A stretch of 64,000 nucleotides of DNA. Origin: an uncultured Bacteroides sp. GTDB lineage: Bacteria > Bacteroidota > Bacteroidia > Bacteroidales > Bacteroidaceae. Position numbers and translations under genes: made by a program. The DNA is taken from assembly GCA_949296575.1 (NCBI GenBank), contig CASFPE010000035.1, forward strand, positions 1 to 64,000, written 5' to 3'. The notes below the pieces were generated by a model. The model did not search any database. It was not told where the DNA came from and saw only the letters and a list, made by a program, of their open reading frames with translations. Positions 1 to 9,505 of the stretch are shown one piece after another (position 1 is the stretch's first letter; each line of letters starts with the position of its first letter).

Positions 1-89
1 TTGATTGTAACCCGTCCCATGATGGGGACAATTCCATTCTTTTCCTTGCTTCCGTTTACATAGAAGACGGTCTTGAAAGTACTCCTCAT
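1..89 (-). CDS. Tyrosine site-specific recombinase, N-terminal end only (partial)
   Basis: The minus strand opens at an ATG at 87-89 and stays open to the window edge for 29 residues, beginning MRSTFKTVFYVNG and ending in PIMGRVTI. This matches the start of the arm-DNA-binding domain of Bacteroides tyrosine integrases, which typically read M(R/K)STFKvLFYvngSKEKNGIVPIMGRvTING. Such enzymes cut and rejoin DNA at att sites of integrative elements or invert promoters near surface-polysaccharide loci. A -7-like box (TAATTTTG on the minus strand, 112-119) lies just upstream. The catalytic domain with the R..H-R-Y residues is outside the window, so activity and the type of element cannot be judged. 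Family identification rests on a short but distinctive segment. Confidence 0.75.
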   Translation of the reverse strand, partial: MRSTFKTVFYVNGSKEKNGIVPIMGRVTI

Positions 90-443
90 AATCCTTGCTT
101 TTTGTTTGGTGCAAAATTAGTTTACGGGAGTTGTAAAGACAGAATGTAAACCTACGCAGAACGCAGAAATAGAGACCGTTAGTGTTAAATGTGCATCCGG
201 TGTCGGGTAATGGTTTGGAAGTGCATCTATTGCTGCAATCCGCCTAAATCCGTTTTTCCGCCCTTGTGCCATTCTATGCCACCCGAAGCCGAACTCTCTG
301 ACCGTCAGTGAGAATGCTCAAATTCGCTTTATTCTGCGTTTTATCCTATTATTTTTAACCAAAAAACACGTACCGCACAAATCTCAATTTGTCTGGCACC
401 GGCAAGCATAATCACTGCAAACCTCCAAGAGCTAAAGGAAACG
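90..443. other. Intergenic region between integrase start and the exopolysaccharide operon end
   Basis: These 354 bases hold the probable integrase promoter at its left end (minus strand, near 112-119). The remainder is not coding in any convincing frame. No clear terminator hairpin, direct repeat or tRNA was seen. If the integrase belongs to an integrative element, an attachment site could lie here, but none can be identified from one side. Confidence 0.4.
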
Positions 444-1565
444 TCATTTCCTGCCGGCCACCACTTTCAGCAAACGGGGCGCATAACGCTCCATCAAATA
501 GAAGATGCCCAACAAAAGAGCCACGACAAGAAAGACAACCAACAAATGAACCGCCAGCAAAGCCCAATCATTGGCCGGGCGGAAAGCCACAAACAGCAAC
601 TTCAAGATTTTTGAGGCAATCAACGAATGGGAAACATAAATGAAAAAACTGGCGGAAGCCAAGAAAGGACTCACTTTGCATACTCCGCGCTTCAACAGCC
701 ATGCCGCCAAATTATAGGCAAACAGCAAACCAACCAAAATATTCATTTGCTTCAGCATGGACATTGCAGCCGGGAAACAATGTTGAGCCAGCACATAACC
801 GCTTCCTAACAAAATATAAAGGACAATAGAGACCTTGAATAAGCGGCCAAACTCCACCAACATGTCTCTGCGGTTGATGCTCATATAAGCACCGAATGAG
901 AAGAAAAAGAAAGCCGTGAGAAAATACATCCGGTCCAATGGCAGATAAGCAGAATAAAGTGGTTCCAAAAGCCACAAGATGCCCAACGCCAATACAGCAT
1001 AATGCTTCGTGCGTTTCAAGACAAAATGCAACAAAGGAGTGCAAAGCACAACAATCATCAAATCCCGCAAGAACCACAAAGGAACGTCCAATGGGAAAAG
1101 TTTCTCCAATTCAAGACCTGCCAATCCGCCATCATACGCCCAATAACAAGACAAGAAGCTGGGCAAAGAAAACGTGAACCGGGACGCATAAGCCGTATAT
1201 TGGCTAAAAGGAGAATTCAACGTCAATATCAACAGCAACACCGCCAAGGTATTCCATATCAGGTAAGGAAAGAACAACGAATGCATACGGTTCTTGAACT
1301 TACGGAGATACGTGGCACGAGTCATTTCCACACCTAAGAAAAACACATAACCGGAAATGAAATAATAAATGGGAACGCTCTGTTTACGAAGGAAAGCATC
1401 TATAAAGGTGTTGAACTCTGCAAAAATCGGATAATCCGCCCATCCGGAAGTTTCTCCTTGGATGATAATGCCATCTGAAGAAAATACATGTACGGCCAAC
1501 ACCACTACGGCCAACGGAAAACGCAACAAATCCAAGGTCTGCGAACGCATATCATTTCTACCCAT
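444..1565 (-). CDS. Acyltransferase family 3 membrane protein (polysaccharide O-acyltransferase)
   Basis: The 373-residue protein is almost entirely hydrophobic helices and begins (from Met6) with SQTLDLLRFPLAVVVLAVH, the typical first helix of Acyl_transf_3 / OafA-WecH integral membrane acyltransferases, including the conserved His. These enzymes move an acetyl or succinyl group onto surface glycans. It is the last gene of the exopolysaccharide operon, so it probably decorates the repeat unit made by this locus. Either Met1 or Met6 (start at 1550) could be used. A possible own promoter (CAAATATA at 1655-1662, i.e. TATATTTG on the minus strand, with TTTG 22 bp upstream) sits in the 171-base gap to the previous gene. 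Its base composition is lower in GC than the export genes at the head of the operon. Confidence 0.8.
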   Translation of the reverse strand: MGRNDMRSQTLDLLRFPLAVVVLAVHVFSSDGIIIQGETSGWADYPIFAEFNTFIDAFLRKQSVPIYYFISGYVFFLGVEMTRATYLRKFKNRMHSLFFPYLIWNTLAVLLLILTLNSPFSQYTAYASRFTFSLPSFLSCYWAYDGGLAGLELEKLFPLDVPLWFLRDLMIVVLCTPLLHFVLKRTKHYAVLALGILWLLEPLYSAYLPLDRMYFLTAFFFFSFGAYMSINRRDMLVEFGRLFKVSIVLYILLGSGYVLAQHCFPAAMSMLKQMNILVGLLFAYNLAAWLLKRGVCKVSPFLASASFFIYVSHSLIASKILKLLFVAFRPANDWALLAVHLLVVFLVVALLLGIFYLMERYAPRLLKVVAGRK

Positions 1566-1736
1566 AAAACTCTCTATTAGATATCAAAACAGAAGCAACA
1601 ATTTGTTTCCAATTTGCCAGTTCAACTATTTTTCACCTTTTACAAATAATTTTGCAAATATAGCAATTCTTATTTACACGGAGACAAATACGACAACTTT
1701 TCTATAAAATAAATGGCTAACGACATTCACGCCCTA

Positions 1737-2774
1737 TCACAAATATTGCAAATAAGGCACGTATTCACTGTAATTGAAATCATCCATGAAGAATTGGACA
1801 AAACGCAGCACGGACAACAGGATGAAACCTCCGGCCACAATCAAACGATTGTAACGGGTGAACGACTGTATGAAAAACGGCACCAATAGCAACTCATAAT
1901 AAGAAAAATACAGGCTGCCACGAGCTGCCATTTGGGGGACAAAGCCCAAAACCATGTACAACAAAATGGAATAATGATAGATATTGACCCAAAACGGGAA
2001 AGAGGGTTCTTCTATCTTATCCATCCGCCAATAACAAAGGAATAAAATCACCAAACGAATCAACACGGCTGTATTAATCCCCAATATGGCATCCTGGGTT
2101 TCTGTATAGAAAAACAATTTTTGCCAAATCAATGATTCGGTTGACAACAAGCCCAATACCCAATCCACCACAAGGGGGGTCAAGCGCCCTAACAAGAAGG
2201 CAACGACAAGACCCCAAAAGTAGTATTTCAACGAACGCTTCTTCTTTGGAATGAACAGTGCCAAAAGTCCCAATAAAGCCGAAATATGGAAACAAGCAGC
2301 GAGAGCCAACAGCAAAAAGAACAGTTTCTTGTTTTGGATATTATATATTGCCCACGCCATGATGCCCAAAGCAACCCCCTGCCGCATCTGCCCCATGAAA
2401 GTGGGAAACAGGAAAGTAGTGCATAATAAAAACAAGCTGAAATAAAACAAAGGTGATTTCTTATACAAGAAAGTCACATTAAAAGCAACGGTGAGGAAAG
2501 CCATTCCCAAAAACATCAAACGATAAGTAGGGAGAATAGAACACAGGAACAAAAAGCCCGGTTCTACCAACTCAACTTCTTTCCCGCTCTGAGCCAATTT
2601 ATGAATGTAAATGTAGTTCCAATAATCATAGCCCGTGGCTCTGCATCCGATAATCAGCACCAGCAGGACAAAGATGCAGAAAAACACCATCCTGTTCTTG
2701 GCAATACGGTCGTACAGCAAATTGACCATTCCCAAGAAAGCCATCAAAAAATACCAAAACAGATACAACAGCAT
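1737..2774 (-). CDS. EpsG-like polysaccharide polymerase (Wzy-type)
   Basis: A 345-residue polytopic protein with about ten hydrophobic helices. Its start, with a short first helix, then a RATGYDYWNY segment after the second, is the pattern of EpsG family proteins (G-x-D-x-x-x-Y motif), which polymerise exopolysaccharide repeat units in the outer leaflet of the inner membrane. Wzy-type proteins share little sequence, so the call rests on topology, length and position beside a flippase, a chain-length regulator and an export protein. It starts 12 bases after the stop of the upstream remnant gene, consistent with one transcript. Confidence 0.75.
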   Translation of the reverse strand: MLLYLFWYFLMAFLGMVNLLYDRIAKNRMVFFCIFVLLVLIIGCRATGYDYWNYIYIHKLAQSGKEVELVEPGFLFLCSILPTYRLMFLGMAFLTVAFNVTFLYKKSPLFYFSLFLLCTTFLFPTFMGQMRQGVALGIMAWAIYNIQNKKLFFLLLALAACFHISALLGLLALFIPKKKRSLKYYFWGLVVAFLLGRLTPLVVDWVLGLLSTESLIWQKLFFYTETQDAILGINTAVLIRLVILFLCYWRMDKIEEPSFPFWVNIYHYSILLYMVLGFVPQMAARGSLYFSYYELLLVPFFIQSFTRYNRLIVAGGFILLSVLRFVQFFMDDFNYSEYVPYLQYL

Positions 2775-2786
2775 GAATGCAATCTC

Positions 2787-3374
2787 TTAACAAAATTCAT
2801 TTCCATTCTTCACCACTTCCCAATATCCTGCCCGTGACGAGCCTTTACGCACCAATACACCAGACCTTTTCAGTTCGGCAACAATCCGCTCGCAACGCCG
2901 TTTGCTTATTCCTGCCCGATCTGCCAGTTCCCCAATAGTGAGTTTTCCATCCGACAAAATACACTTCACTATCTGCCTACTCATTTCCACATTACCGCCA
3001 TTATTACCGCCATTACCGCCATTATTACCGCCATTATTACCGCCATTATTACCGCCATCCAAAGGTTCAGAAACAATATAAACCTCCTTGTCCAAACTAT
3101 CCCTCCTTACAAATTGAACTTGGAATGACAAGCCAATCTCTTTCCACTTCAAATCAATATTGGGATACTTTTTCACCTCAGAAGCAATCAATTTCAATCC
3201 ATTCCCCCATTGGTCAATAATGCCCAACCGCTTAAAAACGGGCGCAATCACTTTATTCCGTGCATCTGACTGGCGACTATTCATCGCCGAATAATTCGCA
3301 CTTGTCGGCAACTCACCTTTCAATTCGAGACGACGGCCTTCACCTTTCGCTAAAATATCATATATGCTATCCAT
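2787..3374 (-). pseudogene. AlbA/RecG-like ATPase regulator with a large internal deletion (in-frame remnant)
   Basis: The 195-residue frame starts with the first residues of an AlbA_2 (Schlafen-type) DNA-binding domain (AKGEGRRLELKGELP, residues 9-23). It then jumps directly to the C-terminal part of the same family (ARNKVIAPVFKRLGIIDQWGNG, about residues 38-59), missing the rest of AlbA and most of the ATPase-like module. A GG-N-N repeat linker (about residues 107-128) and a winged-helix domain (about 130-190) follow. Intact relatives are usually about 400-500 residues. The frame is open, so a short DNA-binding product may still be made, but I read it as a deletion remnant lodged in the exopolysaccharide operon. 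Its winged helix is complete in outline. Confidence 0.6.
2991..3056 (-). repeat. 9/12-bp tandem repeats encoding a Gly-Gly-Asn-Asn linker
   Basis: Six consecutive units are either ATTACCGCC or ATTATTACCGCC on the plus strand (starts 2991, 3000, 3012, 3021, 3033, 3045). All unit lengths are multiples of three, so slippage would change linker length without breaking the frame. They encode the GGNN linker between the ATPase-like part and the winged helix of the remnant gene. Confidence 0.9.
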
Positions 3375-3389
3375 TCTACATTTTCCACT

Positions 3390-4835
3390 TTAACGATGAA
3401 CTAATTTCTGCCTCAACTCCACATAAAACTCATCTTTCGCCCATGCCATGACGGACAGGTACAACAGCACGCACAACAACACGGCCACTGCTGCCAGCAC
3501 CATCCAGTTCTCAATCCAGAGGCGGCACAGCAAGATGACCGGGATGAACAGCAAGGAAGTGCCGATATACTTCAGATTGCGGCGGTCGAAAAAACCGGTC
3601 ACCACATGCAATTTCTTCTTGATGTAAATGAAACAGATGGCTTGAAACAGAATCTCGGCAAACAAGGTGGTGAAAATAGCCACTGCCGGACTGAAATAGT
3701 CCAAAAACACGAAGTTCAACGCCACATTGATGCCCCCGCACAACAGATTGAACACCACCAGCAGTTTCTCTTTCCGAAAGAGGAAGATGACTTGATTGTA
3801 AAGGATGGTGGTCAAGGCAATGCCTATGGCCCGTATGGCAAAGATGCGCAACGAAGGAACGGCATCCAAATATTGTTCGCCCGCCAATATTAGAACAGCT
3901 TCTTCGGAAAGCATGCAAAGGCCGATGGCAATGGGGCAAACAATCATCAGCGTGGCACGCATCACCCGCTGCAAACTGCGTTCGTATTGCATCTTGTCCT
4001 GTCCCAAATAGTTCGACAAACGAGGAACCATCACGAACACTGCCGCCAAAAGCAGATAATTCATGATTTCAATCATCTTCTGCCCGATGCTGTAATAGGC
4101 CACTTCCTCCTCGCCGCAATAATAGCCCAGCATCGTGCGGTCTGCCACCGTGTAGAGAATGGCCGTATTGTTCAGTACCAGGATCAGCAACAACGGCACG
4201 ATGTAACGCCGCAGATGCAAGCCGTGGAAAAGTCCCTTTATAGAAAGGCGCACATGTTTTTGTATATAGAAGAAACTGATGCCGTAGCAAACGAACCAAT
4301 ACAGCGTGATGATATAGACGTATGCCAAATAATCGCCCGCATTTTTCACCAACAGGAAAATCAGGACGACATTGCAAGTGCGCACAATCACCGTTTTCAC
4401 GGCGATGAAAGTATATTCCTCGTATGCCTCATTCATCCATTCAATGGAAAATATCTGCGCCAGCAGGGCCAAGCTATTCACGAACATGATTTCGCGCAAC
4501 ACGGGATCGTGGATGAAGAAATACGTGAAAGCAATGTAAGCCACGAAAAAAAACAGGTTGCTGAGCAGGCCGGTGACGAACAGGTTCTTGTACAGTTCCT
4601 GCACCTTGCCCAAATCATCGCGCACGCGGCTCACCTCACGCAAGCCATAATTATAGATGCCCAAAACGCCCAACAAGCCAAAATAGGAATACAGCGTGGC
4701 ACCATACTCCACATAACCCACCGTCTGCGGGTTCAGCACCCGATAAACATACGGTATCACCAAAAGGGGAACGAGCATGTTGAAAATGCCCATCACGCTT
4801 TTCGACAGTATGTTTTTCAGGACGGAACGGGACAT
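3390..4835 (-). CDS. Polysaccharide flippase (Wzx/oligosaccharide transporter family)
   Basis: A 481-residue protein with about 12-14 hydrophobic helices starting SVLKNILSKSVMGIFNMLVPLLVIPYVYRVL, the usual opening of Polysacc_synt / MOP-superfamily lipid-linked oligosaccharide flippases. The family moves undecaprenyl-linked repeat units across the inner membrane. Its ATG (4833-4835) directly abuts the stop codon of the sugar-phosphate transferase gene, so the two are almost certainly translated from one transcript. Length and topology are normal for the family. Confidence 0.9.
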   Translation of the reverse strand: MSRSVLKNILSKSVMGIFNMLVPLLVIPYVYRVLNPQTVGYVEYGATLYSYFGLLGVLGIYNYGLREVSRVRDDLGKVQELYKNLFVTGLLSNLFFFVAYIAFTYFFIHDPVLREIMFVNSLALLAQIFSIEWMNEAYEEYTFIAVKTVIVRTCNVVLIFLLVKNAGDYLAYVYIITLYWFVCYGISFFYIQKHVRLSIKGLFHGLHLRRYIVPLLLILVLNNTAILYTVADRTMLGYYCGEEEVAYYSIGQKMIEIMNYLLLAAVFVMVPRLSNYLGQDKMQYERSLQRVMRATLMIVCPIAIGLCMLSEEAVLILAGEQYLDAVPSLRIFAIRAIGIALTTILYNQVIFLFRKEKLLVVFNLLCGGINVALNFVFLDYFSPAVAIFTTLFAEILFQAICFIYIKKKLHVVTGFFDRRNLKYIGTSLLFIPVILLCRLWIENWMVLAAVAVLLCVLLYLSVMAWAKDEFYVELRQKLVHR

Positions 4836-5810
4836 CTACTTCGCAACTTTGGGAAAATACTTGCGCATGAACCACACGTAGGCCGCTGTCAACAGCAAGA
4901 TGACCGCAGCAAAATAGTGCCAGCGATAGCCGGAAGCCACGCTCAACGCCCCGATGTTCACCAAAAGCTGGAGCGCCATGTAGAACAACGACACCCGCAC
5001 ATGGGGTATCTGCAATTCATTGGCCATAATCTGGTAGGCATGCTTGCGGTGAGGCAGGAAGATGTTCTCGTGCAACATCAGGCGATGGACAATCGTCCAG
5101 ATGCTGTCCACCCCGTAAACGGCCAGCAGAATAATCCAATAAAGGCTGCCATCCGCCAAGACAAGGCGACCCAAAGCAAACAGCAGGATGAACGCAATGC
5201 CCACCGAACCCACGTCACCTGCAAAGCAACGGGCGCGGGTGCGGAAGTTGAACCAGTTGAACACGAACAAGGACAGCAAAGCCACCCACAGGATGGAACC
5301 GTCCACAAAAGCTTCATCACACAGGTCCATATACAGCAGCGTTGCAACCGCCACCAAGCTGTAACCGCCCGTGATGCCGTTGATGCCGTCCATGAAGTTG
5401 TAGGCATTGATGATGCCGGTGCAGAATATCAAAGCCACCAGAATGTACCACCACGGGAAATGATGGAACAAGCCCCATTCGTAGAACATCAGCAGCATGG
5501 CGGAAAAGTGGAACACAATCCGCACCTTGGACGGGACGGAATGCACGTCGTCTACAAAACTGACTAAGCAAATCAGCGTCAGCCCGGCAAAAAACCACGG
5601 GTAAGGGCAACCGAAAAACAAGACGCAAAGCAACATGCCCCAATAGAACACAACGCCCCCGCCGCGCAAGGTGACCCGCGTGTGGGAGCTTCGTTCATTC
5701 GGTTTGTCGATGATGTGGAAACGATGCGCCAGCTTGAAATACAGCCACTCACCCAACCACAGCAAGGCAAAGACCGACAGATAACGGATTATTCCTTCGA
5801 CGTTCTCCAT
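4836..5810 (-). CDS. Undecaprenyl-phosphate sugar-1-phosphate transferase (MraY/WecA family)
   Basis: A 324-residue polytopic enzyme that starts repeat-unit synthesis by moving a sugar phosphate from a UDP-sugar onto undecaprenyl phosphate. Family motifs are visible: the Asp pair in FVDDVHSVP (about 86-88), NFMDGINGITGG (138-149), the FAGDVGS segment (196-202) and the cytoplasmic HRKHAYQ loop (254-260). The donor sugar cannot be read from the sequence; HexNAc-1-P is usual. Its start overlaps the end of the chain-length regulator gene by 22 bases. Confidence 0.87.
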   Translation of the reverse strand: MENVEGIIRYLSVFALLWLGEWLYFKLAHRFHIIDKPNERSSHTRVTLRGGGVVFYWGMLLCVLFFGCPYPWFFAGLTLICLVSFVDDVHSVPSKVRIVFHFSAMLLMFYEWGLFHHFPWWYILVALIFCTGIINAYNFMDGINGITGGYSLVAVATLLYMDLCDEAFVDGSILWVALLSLFVFNWFNFRTRARCFAGDVGSVGIAFILLFALGRLVLADGSLYWIILLAVYGVDSIWTIVHRLMLHENIFLPHRKHAYQIMANELQIPHVRVSLFYMALQLLVNIGALSVASGYRWHYFAAVILLLTAAYVWFMRKYFPKVAK

Positions 5811-6886
5811 TCCTGCAACTTATCTTTGAATATGACCCACGCGGCTGTGCCGAAGAAAGCCAAGAAGACAAAGCCGAACAATATCACCATTTTCTTCGGC
5901 GATGAAGCGCGCACGCTCATCACCGCCGGTTGCATCACTGTGTATACCGGGGTCTCCTGCTGCACTTTAGCTCTTGCCAACTGCACTTGCTGGGCTACTT
6001 GGTTGAACACGGTGTAGGTCAAATCCACTTCCTTCTCCAAACGTTCTTCCTCCACTTGGTAACGTTTCAGAATCACATCCAAGTGCTTGTCCACATACTC
6101 CGCGTAGGCTTTCTGCGCTGCCACGTAATCCTCGCGAGCTTCTTTATATAGTTTCTCGGAAAATTCCAGATCTTTCCTTGCCTTGCTGGTGCGGTAGTTG
6201 GTAATGAAATCCTGCAAACGGTCCTGCACCGTGTCGGCCAAAGCAGCCGAAATCAACGGGTCCTGCATGCGCACGGAAAGGGTGATGACCCCCGTTTTCT
6301 TGTCCACCTCGCCTGTAATCAATTTCGACAAGGACTTCACCATTTTGGCTTGTTCCATCGTCAGGCTGAAATAGTTGGCGGTAGCCGGGTCGCCTTCCGG
6401 CTCTTTCTCTTTAAACAGACCCATGAACCAACCCAAGGCATCAAACGGCGCAGAAAGGACATAGCTGAACCATGCCGTCCGCCAGTGTTCGTCTAAATAA
6501 TCATAAAGGGTGGTGCTTAAATCGCCTTCTTTCGTTTGCACCGGCACGTTGAACAAGCCGACCAAAAAAGGAGTGGAACTTAATATGTCCGGATAAAGCT
6601 CCGGGGAAATGGCATCTTCGCTCATCATGCCGCCCAAGTTGATGCCGGCCAACGAAGCCAACGAGCCGAGGCTTCCGCTCAAACCTCCGCCTCCCCCCGA
6701 AGATTCGGGCGCCAACGTCACTTCCGTGGTAAATTCTTTCGGGATGCTGAACGCGATAATCACGCCCGCAATGCCCGCAATGATGCAGTTCTTGATGACC
6801 AAACGGCGGCGTTTCCACACCTTCAGGCACAAATCCACCAAATCAATCTCGCGCACTTGCGGATTCTTATTCTGTTCTTCGTTCAT
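5789..6886 (-). CDS. Wzz/GumC-type polysaccharide chain-length regulator
   Basis: The 365-residue protein has the co-polymerase layout: short cytoplasmic start, first membrane helix (about residues 28-50), a periplasmic domain with long coiled helices (about 210-300) and a second membrane helix near the C-terminus (about 325-350). A Gly/Ser-rich stretch (SGGGGGLSGSLGSLASL) follows the first helix. No tyrosine-kinase domain is fused. I chose the ATG at 6884-6886 (MNEEQNKNPQ) because a longer frame would only re-read the end of the upstream export gene, and because the chosen start leaves a normal 11-base gap. It sets chain length together with the flippase and polymerase downstream. Confidence 0.88.
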   Translation of the reverse strand: MNEEQNKNPQVREIDLVDLCLKVWKRRRLVIKNCIIAGIAGVIIAFSIPKEFTTEVTLAPESSGGGGGLSGSLGSLASLAGINLGGMMSEDAISPELYPDILSSTPFLVGLFNVPVQTKEGDLSTTLYDYLDEHWRTAWFSYVLSAPFDALGWFMGLFKEKEPEGDPATANYFSLTMEQAKMVKSLSKLITGEVDKKTGVITLSVRMQDPLISAALADTVQDRLQDFITNYRTSKARKDLEFSEKLYKEAREDYVAAQKAYAEYVDKHLDVILKRYQVEEERLEKEVDLTYTVFNQVAQQVQLARAKVQQETPVYTVMQPAVMSVRASSPKKMVILFGFVFLAFFGTAAWVIFKDKLQEWRTSKE

Positions 6887-6897
6887 AACCTTTCCTT

Positions 6898-9381
6898 TTA
6901 TTTGCCAAACAATCCTACCAACGTGGCCGCCATCGTTGCCAATGAAGCGGATGCCGACGACAGGCTCACAATCTCTGCCACACCGAAGTTGCCACGCGCC
7001 TGCTTGTAGGGAATGATGATCTCGCAACCGGGCTGCACGGCTTTCCTGCTTCTTGATTTCAGACGGTCAATCGTGCCGTTCATGTAAATGACGTAAGCAC
7101 GTTTCTTGTTGGCACGGTAAGCATAGCCTCCCGCACGGTCCACGTAGCTTTTCAGTTTCTTGTTGTCCAGGTAAGAAATCGTGGTCGGGTGCATCACCGC
7201 GCCGTTGATTTTCACCGTATTTGTGTATTGCGGGATGATAATCTTGTCGCCTTCGCGAAGCACAATGTCTTCTTCGCTGCCCGGATGGGCCAATGCTTCT
7301 TCCAAGTTCATCCCCACGAAATAAGTGTCGCCCAGGTTCAGGTCCTCCTCGCTGAGAGATTCGTTGCCCCGCTGCATCTGGAGCGTGCGCAAGGCCGACT
7401 GCATGCGGCGGCGTTCATCCTCCGTCATGCGGCGTTCCAGCCGCGCACCTTTCACGTAGGCATTGTTGGTCACTCCGCCTGCACGGGCTATCACGTCGCT
7501 CACCCGTTGCGTTTTCGTGGACAAAGTGTAGGTGCCGGCAAACATGATTTCACCTTCTATTTCGATGTTCTGCTGCTCTTGGTAGCCCGGGCTGCGGCGC
7601 ACATGCACCTCGTCGAACGGCTGCAAGACGAAGCCCGGCTCGCCATCCACCACGAAACCGTCTTTCAACGCAAAGCTGAATGTTTGCGCAATGGTGTCGG
7701 TGTCGTTCAGCGCTTTGGAGTCCTTGATGCGGCGCGACACGTCCACGCGAACCGTGGAAGCGGCCTCTTTCAAGCCTCCTGCTTGCAGGATGATGTCTTC
7801 CAGCGTCATGTTTTCCCCGTAGGCGAAAGTGTCTTCCCGCGCTACTTCGCCGGTGATGGACACGGTGCGGTCCTCTTGCACATCGTGGATGCTGGGGATA
7901 TACAGGATATCGTCTTTATGCAAGGCCATGTCGGGCACAGTGCCTTCCAGCAAACCTTTCGCGTCGATTGACAAGACTTCCAGCGTAAGGTCGTCTTTGT
8001 AGCGGTGAAGCACGGCACGGTTCAGGAAAGCGTCCCCACGGATGCCCTCCGCTTTGTCGATTAATTCCTTGATGGTGTTCACATCGCCTCCCATCTGGTA
8101 CATGCCGGGGCGGTAGACCGCACCGCGCACTTCCACCAAGTTGGCGTAACGGGTCAGCACGGAGTCCACGAACAAGGAGTCGCCGTCCATCACCCGGAAC
8201 GCGCCGAAATCCGTGTCGTCCACCGTATATATCTGGTATTCCCGCCCGCTTTTGCGGATGAGGCGCACGTTCTTCGTGTAGGCATCGCCGGTGAAACCGC
8301 CTGCGTACTCCAGAAGGGTGCCGACGTTTTCTTCGTCTTTCATTTCGTAAATCATGGGGCGTTTCACTTTTCCGGCCACTTTCACCAGGCTGTCGTAGGG
8401 ACCCACCACAATCACGTCGCCGTCCATCAGGCGGACATTGCCATCCATGTTGCCGTTGATGATGTAATCGTAGATGTCGATGGTGGATATCAATTCATTG
8501 TTGCGGTACACCTTGACCGTGCGCAGTGTGCCGATGTCGTTCACGCCGCCGGCCATGTAAAGGGCATGGAACACGGAAGCCAGCGAAGACAGCGTGTAGG
8601 AACCGGGGATGCGCACCTCGCCCATCACGTTGATTTGGATGGAGCGAAGCTGTCCTAACGTCAGGCTCAACTGCGACGACCCGTCGGCGATGCCCGCATA
8701 AATCTTGCTCAGTTCCTTTGCGGCGTAGTCGTTGGCTTCGGCCACCGTCTTGCCGTTCAGGTAAAGGGGGCCGTAGCTGATCACTTGGATGCAGCCGTCG
8801 GGAGAGATGGTTTCGTCGATGGTGGTCTGCGAAGCGCCCCAAATGTCAATCAACACTTCGTCGCCGGGTCCCAAACGGTAGTTCTCCGGCGTGGCAATGT
8901 TCAGGTTCGGCTCAAAGGTCAGTTTGCGGTTGTTGAACATCGAACGGCCGAACACCTCGTTGATTTTGTCTATCTGCAAGGATTGTATCATGTCTTCCAA
9001 CACATCATTCTCACTCACGCCCAGCATGTCTTCGCCGCCCATCCCGTATTGGATGTCCAGGCTGTTGGCCGAAGCCGAGCCTTTCTTCATGCGTTCCTGC
9101 GGGTCGTCGCCCACGTCGCGCGAACGGATCACGTTGTTCAGGTTCGTGGACGAAAGGGACGAACCGGCCTGCTGCTGCTTTTCATACTTCGACTTCAATG
9201 CCTGCAACTGGCTGATGGACACTCCTTTCTTCACTAACTCGGAAGCGATTTCCTGCTGGCTTTTCCCGGCCATCTGCTGTTCCATCACGTATTGCATGAT
9301 CTGATCGTCAGACATGCTCTGGGCTGCCGCAAAGTGGACAAATGCAAACAATGAGAATAATAGGATTGATAATTTCCGCAT
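6898..9381 (-). CDS. Outer-membrane polysaccharide export protein with SLBB domains (Wza-like)
   Basis: An 827-residue secreted protein with a signal peptide ending ...HFAAAQ (about residue 20). A Poly_export domain begins near NYRLGPGDEVLIDIWG (about 165-245) and is followed by several SLBB (soluble-ligand-binding beta-grasp) repeats. A hydrophobic segment near the C-terminus may anchor or form the exit helix. Family members form the outer-membrane channel for capsule or exopolysaccharide. It is the first gene of the minus-strand operon and has a near-consensus promoter at 9423-9453. It is longer than E. coli Wza (379 residues), as is normal in Bacteroidota. Confidence 0.92.
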   Translation of the reverse strand: MRKLSILLFSLFAFVHFAAAQSMSDDQIMQYVMEQQMAGKSQQEIASELVKKGVSISQLQALKSKYEKQQQAGSSLSSTNLNNVIRSRDVGDDPQERMKKGSASANSLDIQYGMGGEDMLGVSENDVLEDMIQSLQIDKINEVFGRSMFNNRKLTFEPNLNIATPENYRLGPGDEVLIDIWGASQTTIDETISPDGCIQVISYGPLYLNGKTVAEANDYAAKELSKIYAGIADGSSQLSLTLGQLRSIQINVMGEVRIPGSYTLSSLASVFHALYMAGGVNDIGTLRTVKVYRNNELISTIDIYDYIINGNMDGNVRLMDGDVIVVGPYDSLVKVAGKVKRPMIYEMKDEENVGTLLEYAGGFTGDAYTKNVRLIRKSGREYQIYTVDDTDFGAFRVMDGDSLFVDSVLTRYANLVEVRGAVYRPGMYQMGGDVNTIKELIDKAEGIRGDAFLNRAVLHRYKDDLTLEVLSIDAKGLLEGTVPDMALHKDDILYIPSIHDVQEDRTVSITGEVAREDTFAYGENMTLEDIILQAGGLKEAASTVRVDVSRRIKDSKALNDTDTIAQTFSFALKDGFVVDGEPGFVLQPFDEVHVRRSPGYQEQQNIEIEGEIMFAGTYTLSTKTQRVSDVIARAGGVTNNAYVKGARLERRMTEDERRRMQSALRTLQMQRGNESLSEEDLNLGDTYFVGMNLEEALAHPGSEEDIVLREGDKIIIPQYTNTVKINGAVMHPTTISYLDNKKLKSYVDRAGGYAYRANKKRAYVIYMNGTIDRLKSRSRKAVQPGCEIIIPYKQARGNFGVAEIVSLSSASASLATMAATLVGLFGK

Positions 9382-9422
9382 ACGTTGTCTTTTATGTCTT
9401 TGTTTTAACTCAAAATCGCGTG

Positions 9423-9453
9423 CAAAGATAGCACATTCTTTTTGTATAACAAA
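9423..9453 (-). promoter_or_regulatory. Bacteroidota-type promoter of the exopolysaccharide operon
   Basis: On the minus strand TTTG (9450-9453) is followed after exactly 19 bases by TATCTTTG (9423-9430). This matches the Bacteroides -33/-7 consensus. The predicted transcript start leaves a leader of about 35 bases before the export gene. Confidence 0.8.
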
Positions 9454-9505
9454 CGTGAAAACGCCTGCAATATTGCAAGCGGGAAAAGGTTATTTACCAA
9501 CCGTT

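Noticed and set aside
3987..5567. 526-codon plus-strand open frame opposite the flippase and sugar-phosphate transferase genes
   Set aside because: It is rich in His and Gln with no family character and is fully antisense to two clear genes.
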